DNA of 64,000 nt from Spinacia oleracea (GCF_020520425.1 NC_079488.1:87525285-87589284), one strand, 5' to 3'. Shown: positions 1-12,595, counted from the stretch's first letter. Numbers and translations: made by a program. The notes: generated by a model from the letters alone, not told the origin.

Positions 1-246
1 CAAGTACAGTACAACTTGACCCACTCTCATGTTCTCAAGACAGTTCAAATCCCCAAACAGTTTCTTGAACTCTCTAACCTAGTTCTCTAAAAAGTAAGAT
101 CAGTTTCCCCCTTAAAGTATGGTGACTTAACTTTGGCTAGTCTTTTTAAACATGTCCCCAGCAGAATCGGGACGCTCAATTCTCTCTTGGATCATCTTTT
201 CCGTCAAGAGGCGAATAGCGACAACTAAGTCATTATTGCTTGACAT
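1..246 (-). pseudogene. gypsy gag, N-terminal fragment, broken
   Basis: A minus-strand reading frame opens at an ATG complementary to 244-246 and reads MSSNNDLVVAIRLLTEK, an acidic/helical gag start. It continues into VKSPYFKGETD, which aligns with VKPPYFKGQSD encoded at 14761. Small deletions and a stop (near 93-96) break the frame before the window edge. In the family this protein is the capsid-forming Gag. Only its first third is here, and it cannot be functional. Confidence 0.6.
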
Positions 247-1009
247 TCTAGTGTGCGACCTAAAATTAATTACTCTACGATCCATAACTCATATTTCCCC
301 TCTACGAAAGAAATTTAGATTTGATCATAGAGATCGCATCAACAAACACTTATTCAAGAATGTACACCAATAATAGAGCAATCATCGTCACTCATTCAAG
401 AAAATATCCCCATCAAGGACATACAATTTGAAAACCAATGAATGGAAGTTCAATCACAACAAATAAGTAATAATATTCCCATTCGGGTGCCCAAAATAAA
501 CTCATGATCATTTGGATTATCTATAATCTAGCTTTATTCCTCGAAACAAAATGTTGATAACACTTCCTAAATCGTAACATCGAGTTTGTCCTAAAATAAA
601 GTAAAGGTTCTATGATATAAATTTAAACTACTGTTGGCGAATTATGGAATTCCCAAATTGGAAAAAAAATACTTTAACTTCTATTGCTGACTCTATAAAG
701 GTTTATTATATCCTTGAAAATAATAAAGAACATTTCAAACTTCAATAAACTTTAACCTTAAACTGTTGTAGCTTTGCTACTTATTCTTTAAAACATAAAA
801 GAGCTAATTAACTATTTATGACTTCAAAATATTTGTGGCCTCTTGCCTATCCATTGCTCCTGAAACTTGCGGAGTGAAATTTAAAATGTATAAAAATAAA
901 TATTCGTAAGTTACATATTCATTTCTAAATTTCGTAAATTCTATTTAAATATAATTAACTATACGTTAAAATATATTAATAAAATGTATAATATTACGGG
1001 GGATTACAA
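1..1009 (-). mobile_element. Tekay/Del-like Ty3-gypsy remnant, minus strand
   Basis: On the minus strand the first 150 bases closely match the gag start region found on the plus strand at 14761-14890, so this is a second copy of that family in the opposite orientation. At the other end (1009 reading down to about 885) the minus strand starts TGTAATCCCCCGTAA and follows the start of the LTR at 16230. Only about 0.6 kb lies between the LTR start and gag, far less than the 2.9 kb LTR seen at 16230, so most of the LTR must be deleted or two fragments are joined. The copy runs off the left edge and is cut at 1009/1010 by a copia LTR. Confidence 0.6.
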
Positions 1010-1509
1010 TTACTAAAACTATTAGAATTAGTATATGATTAAATTCCTATTCCTAAAAGGATAAATTAATTAATTAGAGTTCTAGTAGGATTCTAAGTTT
1101 AATTAATTCGTATCCTACTAGGATTCCAATTCCCTTTCCATAACTCTATAAATACGTGCCTAGGGTCACATATTTTTAGAGATTAATTCAAGTATTCAAA
1201 GTGAGTTTTGAGAGAAAAATTCAGCCATATTTCTTACCTAAGAGTGCCGAAAATTCTAGTACCTTAAGGGCGATTCTAGTTGGTCAATCTTAAGGCGGAT
1301 CCGGACGTGCTGTGGACTATCTACGGAGGGACGACACTTGGAGTCCTAAAGACTTGTTCTTGTTCGGTTTGGGCGCAGCTAGGGAAGGCACGCAACAAAG
1401 AGTATGCATCTAAATTATGCTATATGATTATGTGTAAATAATATGTATTCCTGGCTTAATGGTTGTTTCCGCATGATTTATGTATTGTCATATGTATCAT
1501 AACCTAACA
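1010..1509 (+). repeat. copia A 5' LTR, 3' portion only
   Basis: Nearly identical to 9947-10446, the end of the 3' LTR. It contains the promoter and ends ...CATAACCTAACA directly before a TGGTATCA primer-binding site. About 870 bp of the LTR's 5' side is missing, and the sequence changes abruptly to gypsy LTR DNA at 1009. Confidence 0.9.
1147..1153 (+). promoter_or_regulatory. LTR TATA box
   Basis: TATAAAT in the context CTCTATAAATACGTGCC, repeated in the 3' LTR (10084-10090) and, reversed, in the minus-strand LTR (13722-13728). The position, about 360 bp before the LTR end, suits the element's transcription start. Function is inferred from position and conservation. Confidence 0.65.
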
Positions 1510-1510
1510 G

Positions 1511-1523
1511 TGGTATCACGAGC
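1511..1523 (+). other. primer-binding site (initiator tRNA-Met type)
   Basis: TGGTATCACGAGC lies one base after the LTR end. Copia elements commonly prime from initiator tRNA-Met with TGGTATCAGAGC, and the first eight bases match exactly. The reverse copy has the same sequence at about 13352-13364. Confidence 0.75.
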
Positions 1524-2284
1524 CCCTTATTATTTTCATAATCTAAATTGCATGAACATGGTTAAATATTACAAATTTGCAAGAATTAAAAGGGGTGATT
1601 AATTTTCGTAATTGTTAATTAATTGCAAATTGCGTTTATTTAATTATACGTACGCAGTTTTTCGGCAGTTTCTTCGTTACTCATCCAAATGGAGTGATTT
1701 TTGTGTCAATTCCGCATGTAAAAGGCATTCTAAAATTTTGACAAAAATAATATTTTTCTGCCGAACCCAGAATTCTCAAATTCGAAGCCTAACTATGACT
1801 TTTCGAAGGTTTTAGTTTTTCGAATGCAAAATTTCGTAAATTTAAGATGTTAAATTAAATATTTGCGATTCTTGTTGATAAATCTTGAATTTTTGATTGA
1901 CCTACTGTATATGTTTAACAAGTTTGAATGCCTAGCCTTGTTAATTATGCAATCTAATTTGTAATTATGATTAATTTGTTGAAAATTAGAATTAATTTGA
2001 TTTTCATAATTAATTATAATTTAATTAGAAACCTATGATTAAAAACCACCATAAAAATTGTAAATTTATGATAAATTTTAAATTTTTATGACCTAGGCTT
2101 GAATCCATGATAATCGGAAATCAATTGAATAATAAATTTTCGATTTTTCGCCCTAAAATTATGAAATTAATATTTTTATTAATTTGTCATTAATTTTAAA
2201 TATAAATTTTAAATTTTTATGCGATTCGTTCATATAACTTGCACGCACAAAGCAATGGACGCTTCGTGTTACCCTTAAGGGGTG

Positions 2285-2895
2285 TTGTATAGTGCGGGCA
2301 TGCGACGACGAGCAAGGGAGCTCGTCGCCCGTGCGGCACGAATGCAATGAGCAAGGCATGGTGCACGAGCACAAGGCAGCAGCCCTGCCTTGTGTCGTGG
2401 GCCACGAGCTATGGACGAATGGGCATGGGCGAAAGGCAAGCCATGGCAGTCGCGTGTGGGCAGCAAGCGAGCTGCGCCACAACGCGCACTGCCTCGCGCA
2501 AGGGCGCGCAGCCTCGTGCGCAGCGAGCGCAAGCTCGCGTGCCACGAGCGCTGCGCCCATCGTTGATCGCGCGGAATTACTCGCGCACAGCGAGCGATGG
2601 CTCCGCGCACAGCGAGCGATGGCTCGCGCGCACAGCGAGCAATGGCTCGCGCGCACAGCGAGCGATGGAGCGCGCGCAGCGAGCGATGGAGCGCGCGCAG
2701 CGAGCGCTGGCGAGCGCGCACAGCGAGCGATGGCTCGCGTGCGTCGAGCGCTGGCGCGCGCGCAGCGAGCACCACAGCGTGCGATGGCTTGCGATGGAAG
2801 ATGCAGCAGCTATGCGACGAGCGCATGGGCTGCGCGCACATGGCCAACAATGGCTGTGTGCGTGCGGCCCATGGGCGTGCAATGCGTAGGGTGTT
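2285..2895 (+). repeat. GC-rich minisatellite in copia A leader
   Basis: A sharply GC-rich island in AT-rich DNA, built from imperfect short units around GCGCGCACAGCGAGCGATGG. Several reading frames on both strands stay open only because the units lack stop codons. The predicted peptides are Arg/Ala/Ser-rich low-complexity repeats with no recognisable domain, so I do not call genes here. The oppositely oriented relative carries the same block at 12000-12590. Confidence 0.8.
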
Positions 2896-2899
2896 TGCG

Positions 2900-5800
2900 T
2901 TGCGATTAGATCGTTTTGAATGTTTAATTTGAAATTTTTCAGTTTACGTAATTTTAATTAATTTTAAAATTAATAATTTAAATTATTTTCTTGGATTTTA
3001 ATTTTGAATATTGTAATTATAATAAATTTTATTTATTCTAATTATTTTACTAAAATTAAAATCATGAATTAATTTAAATACGACTGAAATTAAATTAAAC
3101 TTTTTGGATTCAATTATAAATTTATATGAGCTTTAAATTTTAATTAAATTTGTATGTTTCCGGTTAGACTTGAAATACATTTTTATGTTTAAAATTAGTA
3201 AAGCATATGAATTTATTGGTTTAAGTGGGAGCCCTTTTAGTCATAAGACTCTTGATTAGGTCTACAAATCCTTAAGGTTAAAACAACTTGATTAGAATTA
3301 ATAAGGACTGAATAATTGGTAGATTATTAGAGCCCTTGATTAATTGCTGCAAATGTTTACGTGATGCATAATGTGTTTTACTAACCAGCTATGTGGGCCA
3401 TTCATGATAATGAATGGGTGAATGGTATATATTGTATATGTACTGTTTTGCAGGTTATGAAGTGACTAGTATGGCCCAAATAGGATAGAAAATATGGTCT
3501 GCGTACCATTAATTTGAATGTAATTGGTCTAAATTACCAAAGTTGTTTTTCAATTCAAATATGGTCTGCGTACCATCAAATAGTTGTAATTAGTTTTAAT
3601 TATAGCTTATCCTATTTGAAGAAAATGGTGCCTCCCACGGAGATTTTCGAGACGGACTTTGAAGTTAAAGCTTCAAGATGAAGTCGGGCCATACTAGATC
3701 ACATTTATCTTATGCATGTTTTAAGTTATTTATTGCTTTAAATATGTCTTAATTATGCATAAGATTGTGGCTTGATTATGTTGCATGATTAAGGATTTTA
3801 GTTCACTTAAAATCTAACCAACATAGTAAGAGCCTTAAGTTCCAAACTTAAAAATTGAGTTATAAGGTGCCATGCCAAAATATACACTTGCTTGGATATC
3901 CTTTACATCAATCTAGTAATAGTTTTCGCTCAGCGAGGTGTTACTTATTGGTCCTAAAGGGGCAAGGTACACAAATAATTGTGAGTACATGTTAGTTTTG
4001 GTGAAACTCAACGATATAAGTAAGGAGTCCTTTTATGTCGTGGCAAAATCGATAGGTTTACCTAATAAGTTCTTAGACGTACCTATCAACCAAGAATAGT
4101 TTCTAGACTATTAGCAAAAGGCTTTTGCTTACCTAAGATATTTTAGGATTAAGTCGACAAACTGTGCTTAGTTCTTCAATGATTTTAGGGTCTTGGAATC
4201 ATTTTATTCACACCTGCCGGAACACATAATTCGAATTAAATGCTAATGACTTGCTTAAATTGCATGATTGCTTTTATTTTCAAGTTATTATTCATGATAA
4301 ATGTTTAGACTTTGCATGCTTCAATGTATGTTTTAATTATTGTTTATAATTAAATATCTTGCACTGCAATAAATCCTTTTAGAAAGGTAACAGTAAATTT
4401 CCTCGATTGGTAGTGAATCCAAGAACGATTCACGGAAATGAGAGAAAGTGAGCAATTTAAAATGTACGTTTCTTATAGCGACTTTTATGGTTGTTTTCGA
4501 ACATCAAAGTCGAATGGCAAACCAATTGGTGCTTGTGAATTCAAAATACACTGTAGTTTTGAAATCATGAAGCATTGAGTTTAAACGCTCAGCCTTACCA
4601 ATGGTTAACAACCTAATATCTTTGTCCATTTAATTCTCGAATGAGTCTAGTCCCTAGACATTCGAATAGATCGATGCTTAGAGAACTTTAGAAGCTTCTT
4701 ATAAGATCATCTAGTTGAAACAGAATATTCAACATAAATTAAAATGGTAAAAACCTTGTTGGTGACATTGGACATGTCTAACAAAGTATAAAAGTCAACA
4801 CTAAAGAAATCAATTCTTAAGACTATAAGAAAGGGTACAAGAAATAGGAAAACGAGGAACAAATGAAAGGAATTTACGATTCCGTTTCTACCTATAAGTT
4901 TATGTTTAAAGAGAAGTGACCTAGCAATCAAACTTCCTTGGTATCATATACCGCTTGAGGTTCTTACTTCGGTAATAACTCAAACAATGGAAGCTAGGAT
5001 ACACTAATGACCTACAAGTGGGAAATGAAGCATGGCAATGCTACATTAGTTGTAGGGTCATCTAGTTTGTTTTAAGTCCTTTCAAAGGCTGGAACTAAAT
5101 GGCTATTTTGTTCCATAATCAGCATACCTAAATTTCTGTTTCAAACACAGAAAGACTCACATTCAAGAAAAACAAAAACAATGTTTGTTTGTTTATTTGA
5201 ATGAAATGGTCAATTGCAGGTTGAGTCAATATGCTTGATTAAAACAAACAACTCTTTAAAGAACTTTACTAGGTTCAAATCAACCCCTTGATTTGAGTTC
5301 CACTAATCTTTGGCATTGTTTCTTAGACCATGTCAACAAGTTAACATTCACAAGCTCTATTTTAATGGACTTTTGAAAGTTGGTTGATTTCTAGATCAAC
5401 TTAAGACAAGCTAGTCTTACTTGTTGAAAGTAACAAAAGATATGAACTATTGTTAGAACGCCTAGACAATAGAGTTCAAAGCTAAAGAAAGATTTTATGA
5501 CTTTATTATTTCACATGGATTTGAGTGAATATAGGTTTATTTACTCAAATGTGATATAAGTTGAATCTGTTTGGCTAGTTCAAAGATTCGAAGTATAAAA
5601 TCCACTTGGCAAGAAATCATAAAGATCTAGGTTAGATCATGTTGATGATTACTTGAGACCAAATATGATCATCAATGATTGTGTGTTATAATTTCACAAT
5701 CTAGCTCCATAAGATATGGCATATCTAAGTTGAAATGATCGAAGTCGATTAGTACTTGATTCGATCAATGATGGATAATAAAGACTTTTCCTTTAATTTC

Positions 5801-6470
5801 TAAAACAAAATGCTCAACTACCACCAAACTAAACTAAATTCGTCAAAGCTATAGAAAAGAAATTTCAGAATATCTTTTCGATAATATATATCTAGAGAGT
5901 TGCTAAACTCAGTGGGAGCTTAGTGTTTGTTATTCAACAAACTAAGGCCCAAGTATAGATATATGTTTCATTGTGATTTATTCAAATGAGACACAAGGGT
6001 ATTGTTTCTACCACGAATTTTTGAGAACATAATGTTTGGTTGCTCGAAATGATGTCCTTTTGGAGATTCGTTTCCAAAATGACAAGTGGGAGAAAATAGA
6101 CCTCGAAAGTCTTCGAGGCGAACAACAAACATAAACGGACATTCCGGAGGCTTTTCGAAGTGCTTCAGAAAATCCGAACTTATTCTTTAAGGACTTTAGA
6201 AGTGGCTTTAAAGAATAGACATCTCTTAGAAGACTTTACAAGTGCTTCAAGGAGAACAGAATATTCAAAGGACTTTCAAGTGGCTATTGATATTCTATTG
6301 TTTGATGTTCTATACCCTAGTAGGCATAGAGTTCAAGTCAATGAAACTATGCAATTCTTCTATTAGATAGTAAAGAAACCTACAACTTGCAGTCAAACTA
6401 AAAGAAGTGACTTGTAAGAAAGCTATGACGAAACCCAGATTCCCTAAAATGGTTAGAGGCCATATATAGA
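2900..6470 (+). other. copia A leader and degenerate internal region, no gene seen
   Basis: AT-rich sequence. To about 4250 it is collinear with the minus-strand relative (10640-11980). Beyond that it should hold gag, protease and integrase, but I can recognise none. Short stretches are full of stops. The piece at 6130-6300 contains a loose internal repeat (AAGTGCTTC/AAGTGGCT units). Confidence 0.6.
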
Positions 6471-6474
6471 CTAT

Positions 6475-6861
6475 ATGTTTAATTGGTTAAAGGCCATAAA
6501 ACATACTGAATGTTTTGATGACAAAATTGAAATTTTGTTGATTTGCAAGAATAGTTTCACACCTATTGGTTGCAAGTTTGTTTTAAGGATAAAAACCATC
6601 AAACATGGAATTGTGTTCACACACAAAGCTAGATTAGTTGCTAAAGGTTACAAGCAAATTCATGGCATGGATTGTGTTGAAACCTCATGCAAAATCGTAA
6701 TGCTTAAGTCTATAATTCAAGCAATGATTGCATATTGGTACATATGGCAATTGGATGACAAAACGTATTCCTCAATCAAATGTTGGAATATAATATGTAC
6801 ATGGTATGTCATAGAATTTGTGGATCCAAATAAATGCTTGAAAAAGAAAGCTAGCTTATAA
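6475..6861 (+). pseudogene. copia reverse transcriptase fragment
   Basis: The plus-strand peptide contains FTPIGCKFVLRIKT followed by THKARLVAKGYKQIHGMD, the conserved N-terminal part of copia reverse transcriptase (family form CKWVFKIK ... FKARLVAKGFTQ). Downstream, LKSIIQAMIA and WQLDDKT correspond to the following RT blocks, including a degenerate form of the catalytic MDVKTAFLNG block. The YVDD motif region is not intact. It is open for 128 residues only and cannot produce an active enzyme. Confidence 0.8.
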
Positions 6862-7844
6862 AATCTAAGTACAGATTTAAGCAAGCAATTGGGAATTGGA
6901 ACTGTATTTTAAGTGAAGCTAATAAGCATTTTAGTTTCATAAAATATACATGATTCTTATAGATATATAAGAAGTTTAGTGGGAGTACTTAAAACTTAAT
7001 TGGTCCTATGTGTATTACACACATATATCTCTATTGTGAAATAACATTCAAATGCTAATGACTTAGATTTGAGATTATTCATCAATAATGGACCATGGCG
7101 AAACTTAGTACATACTGGGTATTAAGATCTATTTACAAAGATCTTATGATATTGTTTTGGATTAAGTAATGGCATTTACTAAATCAAACACGAAAGTCTC
7201 CATTGGAGATATTCGACCCATGTGAATAAATCTAAGTAAAGGATGTTTGAACTATGTATAAGCATTTACTAAGTTAAACATCAAAGAGTCTAAATGAGAT
7301 TCTTAACCTATATTATATGTCAAAGAATTTAGCTAAATTTAGTGTCTACTGAAACTAGATAAGCTAAAGTTACATGAATAGAATTCAATTGGGAATTATT
7401 CTGCAAAAGAATTTATCATGTATGATATAATATGAGGATCGCCAAAAACGTATCGTATGACTTTAGCCATGACGAACATATACCAATCTCTATTGATCTA
7501 AGTAAAGATCAACTAGATTGAGATCAAGAATACTTATGGTACTTGAAAAGGTACATAGGAATAGTTCTTGATTCAAGGAAATAAAGATATGCTAAATATT
7601 GATGCTACACGCATAAACACTGGCAAAGGATCAAGCAAGACCCTTTGGAGTTAACCATTGATAAGGACGAGCTATAGAGCATCGTGTTTTGAAAATGGCA
7701 ACATGGGTTGGAGACCATGAGTTGTTGCGTGGGAAATTAAAATAATAATGTTCTAAGATATAGTTGGAGAATCTTCCACATATCTATGAACTGCCTGGAT
7801 AGGTAAATCCAAACAAAGCATCACTAGCAACCTATACAGTTGAA

Positions 7845-8290
7845 GTAAAAGTAATTATTGCCTAAGAAGCAATAAAACAGGGTTGTTTAAAGTTCTTCAC
7901 TGAACTTGGGTAGATCACCTATCTGCTGGCTTGATGGTTCTTCATTGAAAAATGCGTAGAACCACTCTTGAAGCAAGAAAAACGTCTGCTAACTTGATGG
8001 TTCTTCATTGCAAAATGAGTAAAACCACCATCGAAGTAAGAAAGACTAGATCACATAATAAACAAACTCGAAAAGATCTTATCATCATATCTCGAAGAAC
8101 ATTCGATGAAAAGGATATTAAGATTGGCAAAGCATGATAACTAAACCTATGCAACAAGTGAGAAGCAACACTCACGTTGTAGCACTGGAAATCAAGCATA
8201 GCTTTGAATTCCATGAATTGTTTTAGAAGATGGGTTTGAGGCCCATGGTTATAAAACATTGGGGTTGAACATTTATCATATATGAAATGT
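7845..8290 (+). pseudogene. copia RNase H domain remnant and 3' pol end
   Basis: Fragments such as RSHNKQTRKDLIIISRRTF and KDIKIGKA match the end of copia RNase H (family form RSKHI..RYHLIRE...I.V). They are preceded by frameshifted pieces of the domain. A duplicated segment of about 65 bp (CTTGATGGTTCTTCATTG at 7931 and 7996) interrupts it. Downstream GGGTTTGAGGCCCATGGTTA resembles the usual MGLRPMV-type pol terminus. It is non-coding in its present state. Confidence 0.6.
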
Positions 8291-8299
8291 ATTTTCATA

Positions 8300-9076
8300 T
8301 TCCATTTAATCTTGGTTTAGTATTAAATGATGAGTCCCTTCAAATTTGACGATATATTCAAGATAGACTGTCAGGACCGGTCCTGTGACTAAGAAATGTC
8401 TATCAAGTGAACTTGAATGTCAAAGGTTGAAAATGGTCCCTAGTCGGAGTTTTCTATAAAATTGGACGCATAGAAAACGTTAGACGATTAGAATGCAAGA
8501 TGACTAGTAGTTCTGTTTCTTGAACTATGTGGACATGGCAATGTCATAATCATTTGCATAGATACTTACTTTGGGAAGACTAGTATCGGACAAGACCTAT
8601 GAAACTTTACTGTAAGAGATGAAAATCTGTCATAAGTAAATTTCATTAAAATTATTAGACACTAAATCCTCAATACCTGAGTGATTTGAAATTACTTGTT
8701 TGAGAACTGGTTGCTTTGACGTTGACCAACCGTCGCACCGTAAAAGGAGGCTATAAAGGCAACGCTCAGGTAATCACCTATCAAACGAAGTCTAATCTCA
8801 AGATCGCAAGATTGGGATTGTCCTCCCATAAATCGGGATGAGATGCTTAAAAGTTGTACAAGGCCACTCGGAGAGCTAGAAACTGTGAAATGCATGGCCG
8901 TGCTCGGATGAATCATAGGCTATGATTATCTGTTTATTTGATCAGTTGAACTCTGAAACCGAGGAACACCTCTGGACATAATAAGGATGACAACTCTTAC
9001 CTTATGTTCAAGAGCAAGCATCGAGCGACAAAGGAATTAGGAAATGCACACTTGTCCCTAAGGACAAGTGGGAGAC
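8300..9076 (+). other. copia A 3' untranslated region and polypurine tract
   Basis: No coding frame is recognised. It ends in CCCTAAGGACAAGTGGGAGAC immediately before the LTR start TGAAGG. This is the purine-rich plus-strand priming site, and the same motif precedes the second copia LTR at 22692-22707. Confidence 0.7.
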
Positions 9077-10446
9077 TGAAGGAAATAATGCCCTTGGTCC
9101 AAGTATGCATTCTATGTTAAGTCTAATAAATGCGGTTCAGTATTAATTAACAAGTTAATAATTCAGTGAGATCAAGTGAACTGAATGCCTAGCTAGAGGC
9201 CGCTTCAGTTCAAGTGGAATTAATGATATTAATCCACAGCTTACTCTTGACTGAACCCGTAGGGTCACACAAATAGTACGTAAACGGATCAAGTATTTAA
9301 TGGCATTAGATACTCCATCTATGGATATTCGGAATCGACGGATCTTGGTTTCAGTGGGAGCTGAGATCGTCACAGGCAAGAAATGAATACTCCGGAAACG
9401 ATGATATTGCCGGAAACGGAAATATGGATCGTATCGGAAATATAAATATTATCCAAGTCGTAGATGTTGCCGGAAACGGAAACATGGTACGTATCGGAAA
9501 ATATTATCGGAAATGGAAATATTGCCAGAATCGGAAATATTGCCGGAAACGGAAATATTGTCAGAATCGGAAATATTATCGGAATCGGAAAATAATTCCG
9601 GAAACGGAAATATTAAATATTTGTTCGAAACGGAAATTGATTCCGGAATCGGAAATATTAAATATTGTTCGTATCGGAAATGAATTCCGGAACCGGGAAT
9701 TTAATCAGAAGCGTATCGTACGAATTAGCATCGGACGAGGCCTGCCGGACGAAGGCCCAGCACGAAGTCGGGCCATCGCCCAGCAAGCCAAACGCGCGCC
9801 CAGCCAAGGCAGCGCCCAGGCCCACCGCAAGGTAGGCCCAGCGCGCGCCAAGGCCATGGCCTCGCTGCGTGGGCTGCTGCTCGCACGCACACGCATGGGC
9901 GACCCTCGTGGCTGCCGTGTGTGTGTGAGTTTGTGTTCATGCATGATTCCTAAAACTATTAGAATTAGTATATGATTAAATTCCTATTCCTAAAAGGATA
10001 AATTAATTAATTAGAGTTCTTGTAGGATTCTAAGTTTAATTAATTCGTATCCTACTAGGATTCCAATTCCCTTTCCATAACTCTATAAATACGTGCCTAG
10101 GGTCACATATTTTTAGAGATTAATTCAAGTATTCAAAGTGAGTTTTGAGAGAAAAATTCAGCCATATTTCTTACCTAAGAGTGCCGAAAATTCTAGTACC
10201 TTAAGGGCGATTCTAGTTGGTCAATCTTAAGGCGGATCCGGACGTGCTGTGGACTATCTACGGAGGGACGACACTTGGAGTCCTAAAGACTTGTTCTTGT
10301 TCGGTTCGGGCGCAGCTAGGGAAGGCACGCAACAAAGAGTATGCATCTAAATTATGCTATATGATTATGTGTAAATAATATGTATTCCTGGCTTAATGGT
10401 TGTTTCCGCATGATTTATGTATTGTCATATGTATCATAACCTAACA
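9077..10446 (+). repeat. copia A 3' LTR
   Basis: 1370 bp, TGAAGGAAATAATGCCC ... CATAACCTAACA, with TG/CA ends. It contains a minisatellite (9390-9720), a GC-rich block (9735-9930), the TATA box at 10084 and a region copied in the 5' LTR fragment. It is directly adjacent to the gag start of the reverse element. Confidence 0.9.
9390..9720 (+). repeat. LTR minisatellite (CGGAAATATT-type units)
   Basis: Repeated imperfect units of about 18 to 30 bp built on CGGAAACGGAAATATT and CGGAATCGGAAATATT. The same array is present in reverse orientation at 14105-14450 in the minus-strand LTR. The peptide it encodes (KYCQNRKYCRK) is repetitive and not a real gene. Confidence 0.85.
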
Positions 10447-10546
10447 AGAACTATTTGCAAGTTCCTTTGCCAGTCAAGGAAGTTCTTCCCGTTCAACTTC
10501 TCCTTTTCGAGAATTGATCGAATGTTGAATGAATTGTTGTTTGCCA
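10447..10546 (-). pseudogene. copia gag, first codons
   Basis: The minus strand encodes NNNSFNIRSILEKEKLNG then KNFLDWQRNLQIVL. The KLNGxNFxxWxRNLxIVL signature is the conserved start of plant copia Gag. It stops at 10447 where the forward LTR begins, so at most about 33 residues survive. Confidence 0.75.
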
Positions 10547-11999
10547 CATTTAAAACTACAATTGAAAAGAATAAACAAATAAATAACCATTCACAGTTTC
10601 TCTTAATAAACTTAAATTCTAGCATATATGCATAATTCAATGTTTATTAAGCATTTTATTCAAGTTATGTGTTCCGGCAGGTGTGAATAAAATGATTCCA
10701 AGATCCTAAAATCATTGAAGAACTAAGCACAGTTTGTCGACTTAATCCTAAAACATCTTAGGTAAGCAAAAGCCTTTTGCTAAAAGTCTAGAAACTATTC
10801 TTGGTTGATAGGTACGTCTAAGAACTTATTAGGTAAACCTATCGATTTTGCCACGACATAAAAGGACTCCTTACTTATATCGTTGAGTTTCACCAAAACT
10901 AACATGTACTCACAATTATTTGTGTACCTTGCCCCTTTAGGACCAATAAGTAACACCTCGCTGAGCGAAAACTATTACTAGATTGATGTAAAGGATATCC
11001 AAGCAAGTGTATATTTTGGCATGGCACCTTTTAACTCAATTTTTAAGTTTGGAACTTAAGGCTCTTACTATGTTGGTTAGATTTTAAGTGAACTAAAATC
11101 CTTAATCATGCAACATAATCAAGCTTTTGATCTCATGCATTTTAAGACATATTTAAAAGCAATAAATAACTTAAAACATGCATAAGATAAATGTGATCTA
11201 GTATGGCCCGACTTCATCTTGAAGCTTTAACTTCAAAGTCCGTCTTGAAAATCTCCGTGGGAGGCACCATTTTCTTCAAATAGGATAAGCTATAATCAAA
11301 ACTAATTACATCTATTTGATGGTACGCAGACCATATTTGAATTGAAAAACAACTTTGGTACTTTAGACCAATTACATTCAAATTAATGGTACGCAGACCA
11401 TATTTTCTATCCTATTTGGGCCATACTAGTCACTTCATAACCTGCAAAACAGTACATATACAATATATACCATTCACCCATTCATTATCATGAATGGCCC
11501 ACATAGCTGGTTAGTAAAACACATTATGCATCACGTAAACATTTGCAGCAATTAATCAAGGGCACCAATAATCTACCAATTATTCAGTCCTTATTAATTC
11601 TAATCAAGTTGTTTTAACCTTAAGGATTTGTAGACCTAATCAAGAGTTTATGACTAAAAGGGCTCCCACTTAAACCAATCCAATAAATTCATATGCTTTA
11701 CTAATTTTAAACATAAAAATGTATTTCTAGTCTAACCGGAAACATACAAATTTAATTAAAATTTAAAGCTCATATAAATTTATAATTGAATCCAAAAAAT
11801 TTAATTTAATTCAGTCGTATTTAAATTAATTCATGATTTTAATTTTAGTAAAATAATTAGAATAAATAAAATTTATTATAATTACAATATTCAAAATTAA
11901 AATCCAAGAAAATAATTTAAATTATTAATTTTAAAATTAATTAAAATTACGTAAACTGAAAATTTCAAATTAAAATTTCAAAACGATCCAATCGCAACG

Positions 12000-12595
12000 C
12001 AACAACCCCACGCAACGCACACCCATGGGCCACACGCGCACACAGCCATCGCTGGCCATGTGCGCGCAGCCCATGCGCTGCCTCGCATCGCTGCTGCTCA
12101 CCATCGCAAGGCATCACGCGAGCTGGTGCTCGCTGCGCGCGCCAGCACACGATGCACGCGAGCCATCGCTCGCTGCGCTCGCTCGCCAGCGCTCGCTGCG
12201 CGCGCTCGCCAGCGCTCGCTTTATGCGGGCCATTGCTCGCTGCGCGCGCTTGCCAGCGCTCGATCCAGCGAGCCTCGCTTGCTGCGCAAGGCATCGACGC
12301 TGGGCGTAGCACTCGTGGCACGCGAGCTTGCGCTCGCTGCGCGCGAGGCTCCGCACGCTTGCGCGAGGCAGTGCACGCTGTGGCGCAGCTCGCTTGCTGC
12401 CCACACGCGACTGCTGTGCCTTGCTTTCGCCCTCGCCCATTCGTCCATTGCTCACAGCCCACGACACAAGGCAGGGCTGCTGCCTTGTGCTCGTGCACCA
12501 TGGCCTTGCTCATTGCATTCGTGCCGCATAGGCGACGACCTCCCTTGCTCGTCGTCACATGCCCGCACTATACAACACCCTTTAAGGGTAACACG
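12000..12595 (-). repeat. GC-rich minisatellite in reverse copia leader
   Basis: Reverse-complement counterpart of 2285-2895: the same position in the leader and the same GCGAGCG/CGCTCGC-type units, but in a different number and order. Open frames on both strands are low-complexity and are not called as genes. Confidence 0.8.

Larger units (their letters stand above)
1010..10446 (+). mobile_element. Ty1-copia element A (forward), truncated 5' LTR
   Basis: A 5' LTR fragment (1010-1509), primer-binding site, about 5 kb of leader and spacer, decayed RT/RNase H sequence, a polypurine tract (AGGACAAGTGGGAGA) and a full 3' LTR (9077-10446) follow in the order expected for a copia element. The 500 bp shared by the two LTRs differ at only about two positions by eye, so the insertion is recent. 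Even so, pol is badly decayed and no clear gag or integrase remains between 4400 and 6470. The element is best read as non-autonomous. Its 3' LTR abuts the gag start of an oppositely oriented relative at 10447. Confidence 0.85.

Noticed and set aside
2159..2932. Several long open frames on both strands over the GC-rich block
   Set aside because: They encode only Arg/Ala/Ser low-complexity repeats, overlap in up to four frames, and arise from a stop-free minisatellite unit.
9424..9975. 183-residue frame across the copia LTR
   Set aside because: It covers the minisatellite and GC block of an LTR; the peptide is repeats of KYCQNRKYCRK type.
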